Source: Paraburkholderia sp. PREW-6R
GTDB taxonomy: Bacteria; Pseudomonadota; Gammaproteobacteria; Burkholderiales; Burkholderiaceae
Direction of reading: 5' to 3'
DNA: 64,000 nucleotides
NCBI RefSeq assembly: GCF_039621805.1
Contig: NZ_CP155073.1
Coordinates: forward strand, 186,001 to 250,000
The notes below the pieces were generated by a model. It did no database searches. It had not been told where the DNA came from and saw only the letters and a list, made by a program, of their open reading frames with translations. Made by a program: the position numbers and the translations under genes. This document shows positions 46,274-55,031 of this stretch, one piece after another; positions within the stretch are counted from its first letter, which is position 1; each line of letters begins with the position of its first letter.

Positions 46274-47550
46274 TGTGCGTGCTCCGCGGAATCAGACTCG
46301 GCGGCCGTGCCGTCGGACAGCGCATGCGCGAGGACTTCGTAGCACGCGCCCATGGTGTGATAGTCGGTTTTGCCGGCCGGGCTTTTTTCGTCGCTGTATT
46401 TGCGGTTGTCGCACGTGAGTATGCGATACCACGCGCCGTATTTGTGATCGACGAAGTGCGCCCAGCTATAGCGCCAGATCTCGTCGTACCAGTCCCAGAA
46501 GCGTTCGTTGCCGGTGCGCTTGCCGAGCAGCGCAGCCGCTGCGAAGGTTTCCGCCTGCACCCAGAAATATTTGTCGTGATCGCACACCGTGCCGTCCGGC
46601 CCGAAGCCGTAATACAGGCCGCCGTGATCTTCGTCCCATGCGTGCGTCATGGCGGCGTCGAATAGCTCGATCGCGCGCGGCAGCAGCCACGGCAGCGGAC
46701 GGAAGCGTTCGAGAATCAGCAGCAGCTTCGCCCATTCTGTCTGGTGCCCCGGCTGGAAACCCCACGGCCGGAAAATGTTCGAACTGTCTTCTTCGTTGTA
46801 ATGCCAGTCGACCGACCAGTCCGCGTGAAAATGCTCCCACACGAGCCCTTGCGACAACTTGGCCTGGCGCAGCGTGATGTTCGACGCCACCCGCTCGGCG
46901 CGATCCAGATACACCAGATGACCGGTCGCCTCGTGCGCGGCGAGGAGCGCCTCGGTGGTGTGCATGTTCGCGTTCTGTCCGCGATACGAGCTGACGTGCC
47001 ATTCCGGCGACGCTTCGTCCGCGTACAGACCGGCGGCGGCATCCCAGAAGCGGTGTTCCATCAACTCGAAAGTGGCGGCGATCATCGGCTTTGCTTCTTC
47101 GATGCCGGCCATCGCCGCATGCGCATACGCGAGCAGCACGAACGCAAGACCGTAGCAATGACGCGTGGCGTCGATGACGCGCTTGCGGCCGTCGCGCCAT
47201 TCGAGTTCCCAGTCGTAGCCTTCCTTTTGCGCGTCCCAGTGCACCTCGCGCAGAAAGCGCAACCCGTGGCGCGCGTATTCGAGATGCTGCGGGTCGCCGA
47301 ACTCACGGTACGCCATCGCGTAGTTGAACACGTAGCGGCAACTGCTGACCAGGTGCCGCGTGGTCGCGTCGTACACCGAGCCGTCGTCGCGGAAGAAGTG
47401 GAAGAACCCGCCGCTCGGATCGAGCACGTTCGGCGCGTAAAAGCGCAGCGTGTGCTGAATGTGCGAGAGCAGGAAATCCCGGCTGCGATAGCTTTCGACA
47501 GCCGGCACGGCGGAGCTGTTGGCGGAGTGAAGCGAATCGGATGGCGTCAT
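46270..47550 (-). CDS. AGE-family sugar isomerase/epimerase (mannose isomerase-like)
   Basis: A 426-residue protein of the N-acylglucosamine 2-epimerase/aldose-ketose isomerase family, an alpha/alpha-barrel. Family hallmarks are DATRHLVSSCRYVFNYA, RHCYGLAFVLLAYA, NANMHTTEALLAAHEAT and WVQAETFAAAALLG, with the paired His and Glu of the active site among them. The start codon overlaps the LacI stop as ATGA. Between a regulator and a PfkB kinase, it most likely interconverts a free aldose such as mannose with fructose; acylglucosamine epimerisation is less likely because no sialic-acid genes are nearby. Confidence 0.88.
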   Translation of the reverse strand: MTPSDSLHSANSSAVPAVESYRSRDFLLSHIQHTLRFYAPNVLDPSGGFFHFFRDDGSVYDATTRHLVSSCRYVFNYAMAYREFGDPQHLEYARHGLRFLREVHWDAQKEGYDWELEWRDGRKRVIDATRHCYGLAFVLLAYAHAAMAGIEEAKPMIAATFELMEHRFWDAAAGLYADEASPEWHVSSYRGQNANMHTTEALLAAHEATGHLVYLDRAERVASNITLRQAKLSQGLVWEHFHADWSVDWHYNEEDSSNIFRPWGFQPGHQTEWAKLLLILERFRPLPWLLPRAIELFDAAMTHAWDEDHGGLYYGFGPDGTVCDHDKYFWVQAETFAAAALLGKRTGNERFWDWYDEIWRYSWAHFVDHKYGAWYRILTCDNRKYSDEKSPAGKTDYHTMGACYEVLAHALSDGTAAESDSAEHAQ

Positions 47551-48533
47551 GGCGTTTTCACCAGAGTACTGGCACGGGCAATGAGATGGACGGGCAGGCG
47601 CACCTCGAGTTCGGCGGGTGCGTCTTCCAGCAGGAGTTCGACGCCGCGCCGGCCAAGCGCTTCCTTGTCGACGCAGATGGTCGATAGCGGCGGCGTGGCA
47701 TGCGCGGCGGCGGGAATGTCGTCGAAGCCGATGATGGCGATGTCCTCGGGCACGCGCAGTCCGCGCGCGAGGCACGCGCGCAGCGCGGCGAGCGCGGCGG
47801 CGTCGTTGTAGGCGAACACGGCGTCGGGATGTGGGCCGGGTGCTTCGAGCAATTGATGCATTGCGCGCGCGGCGCCGCTGTCGGGATCAAGACCGGCGTC
47901 GATGACGACTTCGAGCGACGGGTCGAACAGCAGCCCCGCTTCGAAAAAGGCACGCCGGTAGCCAAGCGCGCGCTGCGCAATGCTGAAGTGCGCGAGCGAG
48001 CCGCCAATGAATGCGACGCGCTTGCGTTGCTGGTCGAACAGATGTTGCATCGCGAGCATCGCGCCCGCGGCATTGTCGAGATTCACCGAGCGCAGGCCGG
48101 GCGCCCACAGATCGATCAGCACGAGCGGGCGCTGCATGGCGACCAGCGTGCTCAGCGTCTCCGGCTCGACAAAACCGGCGATCGCCACTGCGTCGGGCGC
48201 ATGCAGCCGCATCTGCTGGATGACGTCCTCGGTCGGACCGGCTGTCAGCACGGAAGGCACAATGCCGCGCTCGCGGCATGCGTCTTCGACACCGTGCAGT
48301 ACGTGCGAGAAGAACGGGCTGACCGCGAAGTTGTTGTGCTGACGATGCAGCAGGAAAGTCAGCCGCCGGATGCGCGGCCGCAGTTGGGCGGCGTCATAGC
48401 CGAGTTTGCGCGCGGCCTGAACGACGCGCTCGCGCGTCGCCTCCGACAAGCCCGGCTGATTCTTCAACGCGCGCGACACGGTGCCGATCGATACGCTGGC
48501 CTCGCGGGCGACGTCGCGGATGGTTGTTGCCAT
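47547..48533 (-). CDS. LacI-family transcriptional regulator
   Basis: A 328-residue regulator. It starts MATTIRDVAREASVSIGTVSRALKN, the canonical LacI helix-turn-helix and hinge, and continues with a periplasmic-binding-protein-like sugar domain (from about residue 55). The ATG at 48533 is taken because the longer frame from 48605 only adds a non-conserved tail. It is the first gene of the coupled regulator-isomerase-kinase operon and probably represses it until its sugar is present. Confidence 0.92.
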   Translation of the reverse strand: MATTIRDVAREASVSIGTVSRALKNQPGLSEATRERVVQAARKLGYDAAQLRPRIRRLTFLLHRQHNNFAVSPFFSHVLHGVEDACRERGIVPSVLTAGPTEDVIQQMRLHAPDAVAIAGFVEPETLSTLVAMQRPLVLIDLWAPGLRSVNLDNAAGAMLAMQHLFDQQRKRVAFIGGSLAHFSIAQRALGYRRAFFEAGLLFDPSLEVVIDAGLDPDSGAARAMHQLLEAPGPHPDAVFAYNDAAALAALRACLARGLRVPEDIAIIGFDDIPAAAHATPPLSTICVDKEALGRRGVELLLEDAPAELEVRLPVHLIARASTLVKTP

Positions 48534-48672
48534 CGAATGCTGCGGCCGCTCGGACGGTCGCTGAGATTGGGGTTCGGCGATTGTATAGTAAAACGCTGCC
48601 GACACCGCTCAACAAACGCGGCTCCAAAACGAGGAAATACCCGGATAACGGGATGCTGGCCTGCACAATCGC

Positions 48673-48693
48673 GTTTAGTAAAATTCACTAAAC
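48673..48693. promoter_or_regulatory. Candidate operator, perfect 7-bp inverted repeat
   Basis: GTTTAGT at 48673-48679 and ACTAAAC at 48687-48693 are reverse complements, separated by seven bases. The site lies about 140 bases upstream of the LacI start, in the region between it and the EAL-GGDEF gene. It lacks the central CG usual in LacI operators, so the bound protein is uncertain. Confidence 0.45.
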
Positions 48694-48730
48694 ATCGCGT
48701 TGCTGCGTGGTGCGGAAGGCCTCCTCGCGC

Positions 48731-50581
48731 TCAGTCCGCCTTCGGCGGTGCAGCATCGTTCTGTCCGCGCAGCAGCGCCACGCACTCATCTGCGCCAATC
48801 AGCACGAAGCCGCCTGGCTCCTGCTTTGCGCGGCGTTTGGCGAGCGCCGCCACGGACGCAATTTCCTCGCTGCTGAACACAATCGTGCCATTGCCGGGTT
48901 CCACGCGTACGCAGCCAATCGCCATCGTCACGAAACCGAAAAAAGTCGGGTTGCCGCGCCGGTCTTCGCCGTGGATGCCGCCTGCAAGACGGTCCGCAGG
49001 CGCATAGAAACGCTGCGCGCCTTCGTTGAACAGATGAATCGCGCGAGACACGCGCTCCTCCCAGTCGTCGCTCTGAAAGAGGATCAGAAAGTCGTCGCCG
49101 CCCACATGGCCGAGAAAATCGCGCGTCGGGTCGCAGACGTCGACCAGCACGGCGGCGGCGAACTTCAGCACTTCGTCGCCCTGCCAGTAGCCGTACTGGT
49201 CATTGAATGGCTTGAAGTGGTTCAGATCCACATAGCACGCATAAAAGCCGGCTTCGTTGCCGAGCAGCCGGACGATGTGCGAACTGATCGGAATGTTGCC
49301 GGGCAGGAAGGTCAGCGGATTGGCGTAGCGCGCGGCTTCGATACGCACTTCGGTCACCGCGCGCACGAGCTTTTCGCCTGTGCCGAGGCCGGCGTATTTG
49401 CCGTTTTCGGTGATGACGAAACCGTCGGCGAGATAGCGCTGGTCGTCGCTCGCAAGGAGCTTGGCCATCTGCTCGACAGTCATCGACTTTTCGATGATCA
49501 CCGGCGATGCATTCGCGAATTGCAAACATGGCCGCTTGCCGAACAGTTCGCGGTGGTACGGCAGCGCGTAGCGGTCCATGAAGCTGCGGCGGTTGATCAG
49601 CGCCACCGGTTCGTCGCGTTCGACCACGGCCACCGCGTGCAGCTCGGGCATGCGGTTGAACAGGTCGAGCACGTCGTTGTTGGTCGCCTGGCGCGGCAAC
49701 GCGGGCGCATGCACGAGCATCTTCTCCGACGCCATGCCGCCCGATGGCGACGCGCTGCTCACCGTGCGCGTCGTCTCCGGAAACACGGCGATGTGGCCGG
49801 CGCAGAGCGCGTCGCGAGCGTCGTCCGTCACGCTGCGCGCAGGTCGCGCGTTGGGACGCCCGAAGAAGAAGCCTTGTCCGCAGTCGATTCCCATATCGCG
49901 GACCACGATCAGATCGGCTTCGTTTTCGATGCCCTCGGCGACGAGCCGCGCGCCGCTCGCGTTGGCGAAATGCTGCATGGCGCGCACCGCCTCAAACTTG
50001 AGCGGGTCGCTCGCAATGTCATGGATGAAGAAGCGGTCGATCTTCACGACGTCCGGTTGCAGATGTACCCACAAGCTCATGCTGGCGTTCGCGGTGCCGT
50101 AATCGTCGAGCGCGAATTGTGCGCCCGTGGTGCGCAGCGCGGAGATCACGGGGGCGAAACTGCCGACGTCGAGAATCGTGCTCTGTTCGGTCAGTTCGAT
50201 CACGATTCGCTGGGGATCGACGCCGTGATTTCTCAGCATGGCAAGCGAGTTGTCGTGCGAGTCGGCCAGCTGCACGAGCGCCCCCGCGCTGAAATTCAGG
50301 AACAGCTTGCCGTCGAAGTCGAGTTGCGCGAACGCATCGATGCAGGTGCGCGCCGCGGCCCGCTCGAGCGCGATCGTGCAGTCTTCGGCGTGCGCCTGCG
50401 AGAAAAGCGCGAACGGCGATTCGAGCGGCGTGCTTGCCGGGCCGCGAATCAGACCTTCGTAGCCAAGAATCGCGGCGCCATCGAAATCGATGATCGGCTG
50501 GAACACTGCGGACAGCTCACGCCGGGCGATCAACTCCTCGATGCGCGGCGCGGCGGATCGGGAGGGCGAGCGAGGTTGCAT
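48731..50581 (-). CDS. Dual EAL-GGDEF cyclic di-GMP protein
   Basis: A 616-residue cytoplasmic protein. The EAL domain comes first (about 15-260), with YEGLIRG, FLNFSAGAL, ELTEQ, FALDDYGTANASM and VAEGIENEADL. A middle CBS-like region (about 270-400; NRMPELHAVAVVERDEPVAL) leads to a C-terminal GGDEF domain (about 425-590) with GGDDF at the active site. The RxxD inhibitory site is absent: the residues at that position read PTRD. The GGDEF part may be active without product inhibition or may only bind GTP. It is divergent in function from the nearby cyclase and the standalone phosphodiesterase. Confidence 0.88.
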   Translation of the reverse strand: MQPRSPSRSAAPRIEELIARRELSAVFQPIIDFDGAAILGYEGLIRGPASTPLESPFALFSQAHAEDCTIALERAAARTCIDAFAQLDFDGKLFLNFSAGALVQLADSHDNSLAMLRNHGVDPQRIVIELTEQSTILDVGSFAPVISALRTTGAQFALDDYGTANASMSLWVHLQPDVVKIDRFFIHDIASDPLKFEAVRAMQHFANASGARLVAEGIENEADLIVVRDMGIDCGQGFFFGRPNARPARSVTDDARDALCAGHIAVFPETTRTVSSASPSGGMASEKMLVHAPALPRQATNNDVLDLFNRMPELHAVAVVERDEPVALINRRSFMDRYALPYHRELFGKRPCLQFANASPVIIEKSMTVEQMAKLLASDDQRYLADGFVITENGKYAGLGTGEKLVRAVTEVRIEAARYANPLTFLPGNIPISSHIVRLLGNEAGFYACYVDLNHFKPFNDQYGYWQGDEVLKFAAAVLVDVCDPTRDFLGHVGGDDFLILFQSDDWEERVSRAIHLFNEGAQRFYAPADRLAGGIHGEDRRGNPTFFGFVTMAIGCVRVEPGNGTIVFSSEEIASVAALAKRRAKQEPGGFVLIGADECVALLRGQNDAAPPKAD

Positions 50582-50765
50582 GGCGGGGACGCGAAGTGAT
50601 CGATCTTCGACATATCGGCTTGCAGCAACGCGGAGTTAAGTGAACTTTTAATGAAGCGTCGCACCGGCGTGGTGCGACTGATGCCTCTGGCGTCCCCGAT
50701 CTTTTCCTATGTCTCTTATGTCTTCTGGCTGAGGCGACAACAACCGCGTTTGCGCGTGAAATAAC

Positions 50766-50790
50766 AAAAAAGCCGCACGAGGCGGCTTTC
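50766..50790 (-). terminator. Rho-independent terminator of the SBF-type symporter gene
   Basis: AGCCGC (50771-50776) pairs with GCGGCT (50782-50787), and the A-run at 50766-50770 becomes Ts on the minus strand. It lies 68 bases beyond the symporter stop. Confidence 0.75.
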
Positions 50791-50857
50791 TTCAGAAGAC
50801 GTTAATTGCCGCTCAGGGAGGGCGCTTATGAATGTCCTGTTTGCATTACGCGCGCAT

Positions 50858-51883
50858 TCAGCGGCGCGCGACGGCGGCGGTGGGCTGCTCTTGCGTGGTG
50901 GCGAGATTCTCGCCACTGGTGTCGCGTGCACCCCAACGCTGCGCGAGCGCGGCGCACACCATCAACTGGATCTGATGGAAGAGCATCAGCGGCAAGACCA
51001 CCGCGCCGACCGCGTGCGAAGCGAAGATGACCTTCGCCATCGGCACGCCCGAGGCGAGGCTCTTCTTCGAGCCGCAAAAAATGATGGTGATCTGGTCAGC
51101 GCGGTTAAAGCCGAGCCGCTTGCTGACGAACACGGTCACCGCAAGCGCGAGCGCGAGCAGCACCACGTTGATCAGCACGAGGCCGCCGAGTGCCGACAGC
51201 GGAATCTGGTGCCACAGTCCTTCGTTCACGGCCTCGCTGAATGCGCCGTAGACCACCAGCAGAATCGACCCTTGGTCGACGAATTTCAGCACGCTGCGAT
51301 TGCGCTCGATCCACTCGCCGATCACCGGACGCAGCAGTTGCCCGGCCACGAACGGCACCAGCAACTGCAGCACGATATTGCCGACCGTATGCCACGGCGA
51401 CGCGCCGCCCGCCCCCTGGCTCGTGATCATCACGCCGACGAGGGCGGGCGTGATGAAGATGCCGAGCAGGCTGGAAGCGGATGCACTGCATACGGCAGCC
51501 GGAACATTGCCCTTGGCGATGGACGTAAACGCGATCGACGACTGCACCGTCGACGGCAACGTACAGAGGAAGAGGATCCCCGCGTAGAGCGCCGGCGTGA
51601 CAAGTGGCGAAAGGAGCGGTTTAAGCGCGAGGCCGAGCAGCGGAAAGAGCGCGAACGTACAGAGCAGCACTACCAGATGCAGCCGCCAGTGCGTCGCGCC
51701 CGCAATGATCGCTTCGCGTGAGAGCTTCGCGCCGTGCAGGAAGAACAGCAGGCCGACCGCCACGTTCGTCAGCCAGTTGAACCCGACCGCGGCCTGACCG
51801 TGGACGGGTAGAAAGCTGGCAAAAATCACCGTGCCGACGAGGCACAACGTGAAGTTGTCGGGGAGCAGTTTTGGGCGAACCAT
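50858..51883 (-). CDS. Bile acid:sodium symporter-like (SBF family) transporter
   Basis: A 341-residue protein with about ten membrane helices of the YfeH/SBF-like type. Family features are GLLFFLHGAKLSREAI, TLPSTVQSSIAFTSIAKGN and NRADQITIIFCGSKKSLASG; the last carries the conserved polar residues of the transport core. The substrate in bacteria is usually unknown; organic anions coupled to sodium are expected. It has its own terminator and lies alone on the minus strand. Confidence 0.88.
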   Translation of the reverse strand: MVRPKLLPDNFTLCLVGTVIFASFLPVHGQAAVGFNWLTNVAVGLLFFLHGAKLSREAIIAGATHWRLHLVVLLCTFALFPLLGLALKPLLSPLVTPALYAGILFLCTLPSTVQSSIAFTSIAKGNVPAAVCSASASSLLGIFITPALVGVMITSQGAGGASPWHTVGNIVLQLLVPFVAGQLLRPVIGEWIERNRSVLKFVDQGSILLVVYGAFSEAVNEGLWHQIPLSALGGLVLINVVLLALALAVTVFVSKRLGFNRADQITIIFCGSKKSLASGVPMAKVIFASHAVGAVVLPLMLFHQIQLMVCAALAQRWGARDTSGENLATTQEQPTAAVARR

Positions 51884-52462
51884 GTTGGGATCTCTGATCG
51901 CGAGGCGGGACGTTTCATCAGCGCAGAAGGCGACTCGCGGTTCGCGCTTTCTGCCATGTCGACCATCTATTGTTGTTGCAATGCAATTGAAAAAGCAAAT
52001 TCATTTACCGTATTGATTAATGAGCGTAGCGCATTTTATGCCTGCATTGACGAACTCGGCTGCGTGCTGCCGCCGAGCAAGGAATGCAGACTGGCGACTC
52101 TGTTATTGGCGTCGCGATGTATGGGTCCGTCCCATTTTTTGCGTTCCGACGCTCTTGGGTTTGTCTTATACAGACTCGACTTAGTCGTCCTGAAAAAACG
52201 CCCATGCATGGGCGTTTGAACTATGGACGCGCAAGTGCCTTGTCGCAAAAAAACGTCGCAGTAACAAGGTGTTACAACCAGGGTGGAGGCCTAACACTTT
52301 TTGGCTCGACACCCTTCGCGCGCACCAATAAATTACGTTTCAAAGGCCGTTGAGATGCGCCGCGCTGCAGCATGCGAGCAGCGCGTACAGCCGTCTCAAA
52401 ACAAGTCCATCGCAGCTCGAACGATGGTCTTCAGGCAAGTTTTCGGGCATGTGAGTTTTTAG
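51884..52462. other. Intergenic region with a minus-strand terminator
   Basis: The first about 150 bases are A/T-rich and probably hold the symporter promoter. A second terminator-like palindrome is at 52193-52217. Frames here are short and unconvincing. Confidence 0.35.
52193..52217 (-). terminator. Palindromic minus-strand terminator
   Basis: AAACGCCCATGCATGGGCGT plus TT forms a perfect 22-bp palindrome at 52196-52217, preceded by A residues from 52193, giving six Ts on the minus strand. No minus-strand gene upstream is known to end here. Confidence 0.55.
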
Positions 52463-53023
52463 GTGGCCGGGTTGTCGACATCGAGGCATTGGGCGTTGGG
52501 CGCGGTTTTCGCCGCGCTATGCTCGCTCGCCTGTGCGAAAGCGCCGGGTGTGCCGCATGGTGCGGGATACTCGCGTGCCGCGGCCGGCCATGCGTATCGC
52601 GCTGCTCACGATAATAGGCATCGCGCTAATCACGCTTACGCGGCAACGCCGGACGCTCCTTCTCACTCAGCCGATGCCGATCGCAATGTGCCGCCGCTGC
52701 GCGGTGCGGCAGGTTATGCCACCGCGCTGGATATGAACAGCCTTGCCGCGTACAACCCGGTCCTTCAATCGGGCGTGCGGCGAATGGCTGGCGTGCCGGG
52801 TTACGACGCGGATATGCGCAGCGGCATGCAGTACACCGGCGCGATGACCCCTGTTAGCACGGAATCGCGCGGCGGTCCGCGGCCGCCTGTCAATGCGCCG
52901 GTTCGTACCGGATCGATCCGCGCGGATGTCGCGCGCTACAACGAAGAGCGTGGCGCCCCGCGCGGCATGCAGCGCCAGTCGGACGATCCTCGGCAGCAAG
53001 ACGGTTCACCTTACCGGAACTAG
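52463..53023 (+). CDS. Hypothetical secreted protein (186 residues)
   Basis: Begins at a GTG with GGTGG nearby, so the start is tentative. The N-terminus (about residues 10-25, ALGAVFAALCSLACA) resembles a signal peptide, and a Cys follows that could be lipidated. The rest is low-complexity, rich in Ala, Arg, Gly, Pro and His, without a recognised domain. It stands alone before the porin gene and probably acts in the envelope. Confidence 0.5.
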   Translation: MAGLSTSRHWALGAVFAALCSLACAKAPGVPHGAGYSRAAAGHAYRAAHDNRHRANHAYAATPDAPSHSADADRNVPPLRGAAGYATALDMNSLAAYNPVLQSGVRRMAGVPGYDADMRSGMQYTGAMTPVSTESRGGPRPPVNAPVRTGSIRADVARYNEERGAPRGMQRQSDDPRQQDGSPYRN

Positions 53024-53576
53024 GTCCCGACTCGCTTCGTCCGTTGGGGCAACCGCGTTCCAGCACGCGTCGACAAGACGCTCAATATCGTTTAATTCCT
53101 TTCCTCAACGTGCGCTTCGCCTGATTACAAAAGGCTTGGAAGCGACGTTCCTCCTGTTCAAGCCCTTTCCCATCGCCGCCATGTGACGTTTCGACGCCAC
53201 ACTTTTTTGAAAAAGATCGGCAGCACATTCCCTCCCGTCGTCAAATTTGGTCGTTTCTGCGGCACCGCGTCATCCACATGTCATATGGAGCGTTATCACC
53301 GCGTCGGGCGCAATGTCAGTAAAGCTTTGCGCGCGGCCGGACGTTTTGCGGCGGCACGCCTGGAACATCGTTGCATGGCGGTTTAACCGGCCGATAAGCG
53401 ACAAAACTAATCAGACCGATATACCCGCAATAACCAGCGATATTTTTGTTCATAAAAATGGTCCGCAAAGATGGTCCCGCCCAGATTGGCTCGACGATCG
53501 AACGGACAACAACAACGGTTCGCGTGAGTTACCCCTTTCGCACAGCCACCCCCTTTTGACAAAGACAGGAGAACCC
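53024..53576. other. Long leader of the porin gene
   Basis: 553 bp without a gene. The last part is A/T-richer (53400-53460) and should contain the porin promoter; the AGGAGA ribosome site lies right before the ATG. A long untranslated leader open to regulation is possible. Confidence 0.35.
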
Positions 53577-54662
53577 ATGAAAACAAGCATCAGCAGTGCA
53601 CTGAAGACCACCCTCAAGGCGACCGCGTGTGCCGCTCTGCTGGCCAGTGCATCGTCTGCTTTTGCGCAATCGAGCGTGCAGCTTTATGGTCAGGTCGACG
53701 AATGGGTCGGCGCGCAGAAATTTCCGGGCGGGAAGACGGCCGTGGAAGTGTCTGGCGGCGGTATGTCCACGTCGTACTGGGGTTTGAAGGGGGCTGAAGA
53801 TCTGGGCAACGGCTACAAGGCGATCTTCGCGCTGGAAGGCTTCTTCCTTGCGCAGAACGGCCAGTATGGCCGCTTTACCGGCGACACGATGTTCTCGCGT
53901 AACGCGTACGTCGGTATCGAATCGCCTTACGGTACAGTCACGGCCGGCCGTTTGACCACGCCGCTGTTCGTGTCGACGATTCTGTTCAACCCGTTCGTCG
54001 ATTCGTACGAATTTTCGCCGATGATCTGGCACACGTACCTGGGACTCGGCACCTTCCCGGCCTACACGACGGATCAGGGCGTGACGGGCGACTCCGGCTG
54101 GAGCAACGCGGTGTCGTACGCATCGCCGAACTTTAACGGCCTGTCCGCGACCGCGATGTACGCGCTCGGCAACACCACGGAAAACGGTGCGAAGAAGTGG
54201 AGCGGCCAGGTGCTGTACTTCCACGGCCCGTTCGCGGCGACCGCCGTCTACCAGTACGTGAACTTCAATAACGTGCCGAGCGACCTGGGCAGCTTCGCCA
54301 ATTCCGGCGTGCCGGGCCTGAAGAGCCAGAGCGTCGCCCAGGCAGGCGTGTCGTACGACCTGAAGTACGTGAAGTTCTTTGGTCAGTACATGTACACGTA
54401 CAACGATCAGCAGATCACGAGCTGGCACGTGAACACCGCGCAGGGCGGCGCGTCGATCCCTGTGGGGCCGGGCACGGTGATGGCGTCGTACGCGTACTCG
54501 CGCGACGGCGGCGGCCTCGATCAGACGCGTCAGACTGCGGCACTCGGCTACGACTACCCGCTGTCCAAGCGGACGGACGTCTACGCGGCTTACATGTATG
54601 ACCACATCACGAATCAGTCAAGCGGCAACACGTACGGCGTCGGCCTGCGCGCGAAGTTCTGA
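53577..54662 (+). CDS. Outer-membrane porin (Burkholderia Porin_4 type)
   Basis: A 361-residue trimeric general porin. It has a signal peptide (about residues 1-25, ending ASSAFA|Q), then SSVQLYGQVDEWVG, the first barrel strand typical of these porins. Alternating beta-strand segments such as LGNGYKAIFALEGFF and SRNAYVGIESPYGTVTAGR follow, and the protein closes with a strand ending in Phe (GVGLRAKF) required for assembly. The start ATG at 53577 is set by AGGAGA and the signal peptide; the frame's earlier codons lack both. It is monocistronic, with a terminator about 190 bases downstream. Confidence 0.95.
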   Translation: MKTSISSALKTTLKATACAALLASASSAFAQSSVQLYGQVDEWVGAQKFPGGKTAVEVSGGGMSTSYWGLKGAEDLGNGYKAIFALEGFFLAQNGQYGRFTGDTMFSRNAYVGIESPYGTVTAGRLTTPLFVSTILFNPFVDSYEFSPMIWHTYLGLGTFPAYTTDQGVTGDSGWSNAVSYASPNFNGLSATAMYALGNTTENGAKKWSGQVLYFHGPFAATAVYQYVNFNNVPSDLGSFANSGVPGLKSQSVAQAGVSYDLKYVKFFGQYMYTYNDQQITSWHVNTAQGGASIPVGPGTVMASYAYSRDGGGLDQTRQTAALGYDYPLSKRTDVYAAYMYDHITNQSSGNTYGVGLRAKF

Positions 54663-54736
54663 GCGCAGCCGGAGCCAGACTGGCGCCTCGGCGCCGTGTG
54701 AACGGGGCCGCAGTGGCGCTCAAAGTGGCACTCAGC

Positions 54737-54780
54737 GGCAGATGAGTGGCAGATGAGTGGCAGATGAGTGGCAGATGAGT
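54737..54780. repeat. 11-bp tandem repeat, four copies of GGCAGATGAGT
   Basis: Four uninterrupted units lie in the porin 3' region, with partial copies on each side. They are in non-coding DNA. Confidence 0.85.
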
Positions 54781-54852
54781 GCCCCATGAGCCGCATGGCC
54801 GCCATCTGAGCGCCGGCGCCCGGTGCACATAGCTTTGTCGGCATCACCCTTG

Positions 54853-54890
54853 AAGCCCGCTTTCTCCGGAAAGCGGGCTTTGTCTTTTTT
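54853..54890 (+). terminator. Strong rho-independent terminator of the porin gene
   Basis: AAGCCCGCTTTC (54853-54864) pairs perfectly with GAAAGCGGGCTT (54869-54880) across a four-base loop, followed by TGTCTTTTTT. It is the clearest terminator in the window. Confidence 0.9.
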
Positions 54891-55031
54891 AGCGCGCAGC
54901 GTTCTCGAAAGGGCTCACGTTCTTTTCCGAGGGGGCGAGCCACAACGAGCGGCTCATGTCACGCTTTGTCCACCAGCTTTTAATAAACCCGGCAAAATGA
55001 CGCCGATTGATTCCCCAAGCGAGCGATTTGG

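Noticed and set aside
48707..50599. 630-codon plus-strand frame opposite the EAL-GGDEF gene
   Set aside because: Low-complexity Arg/Ala/His composition and complete overlap with a motif-bearing gene on the other strand.
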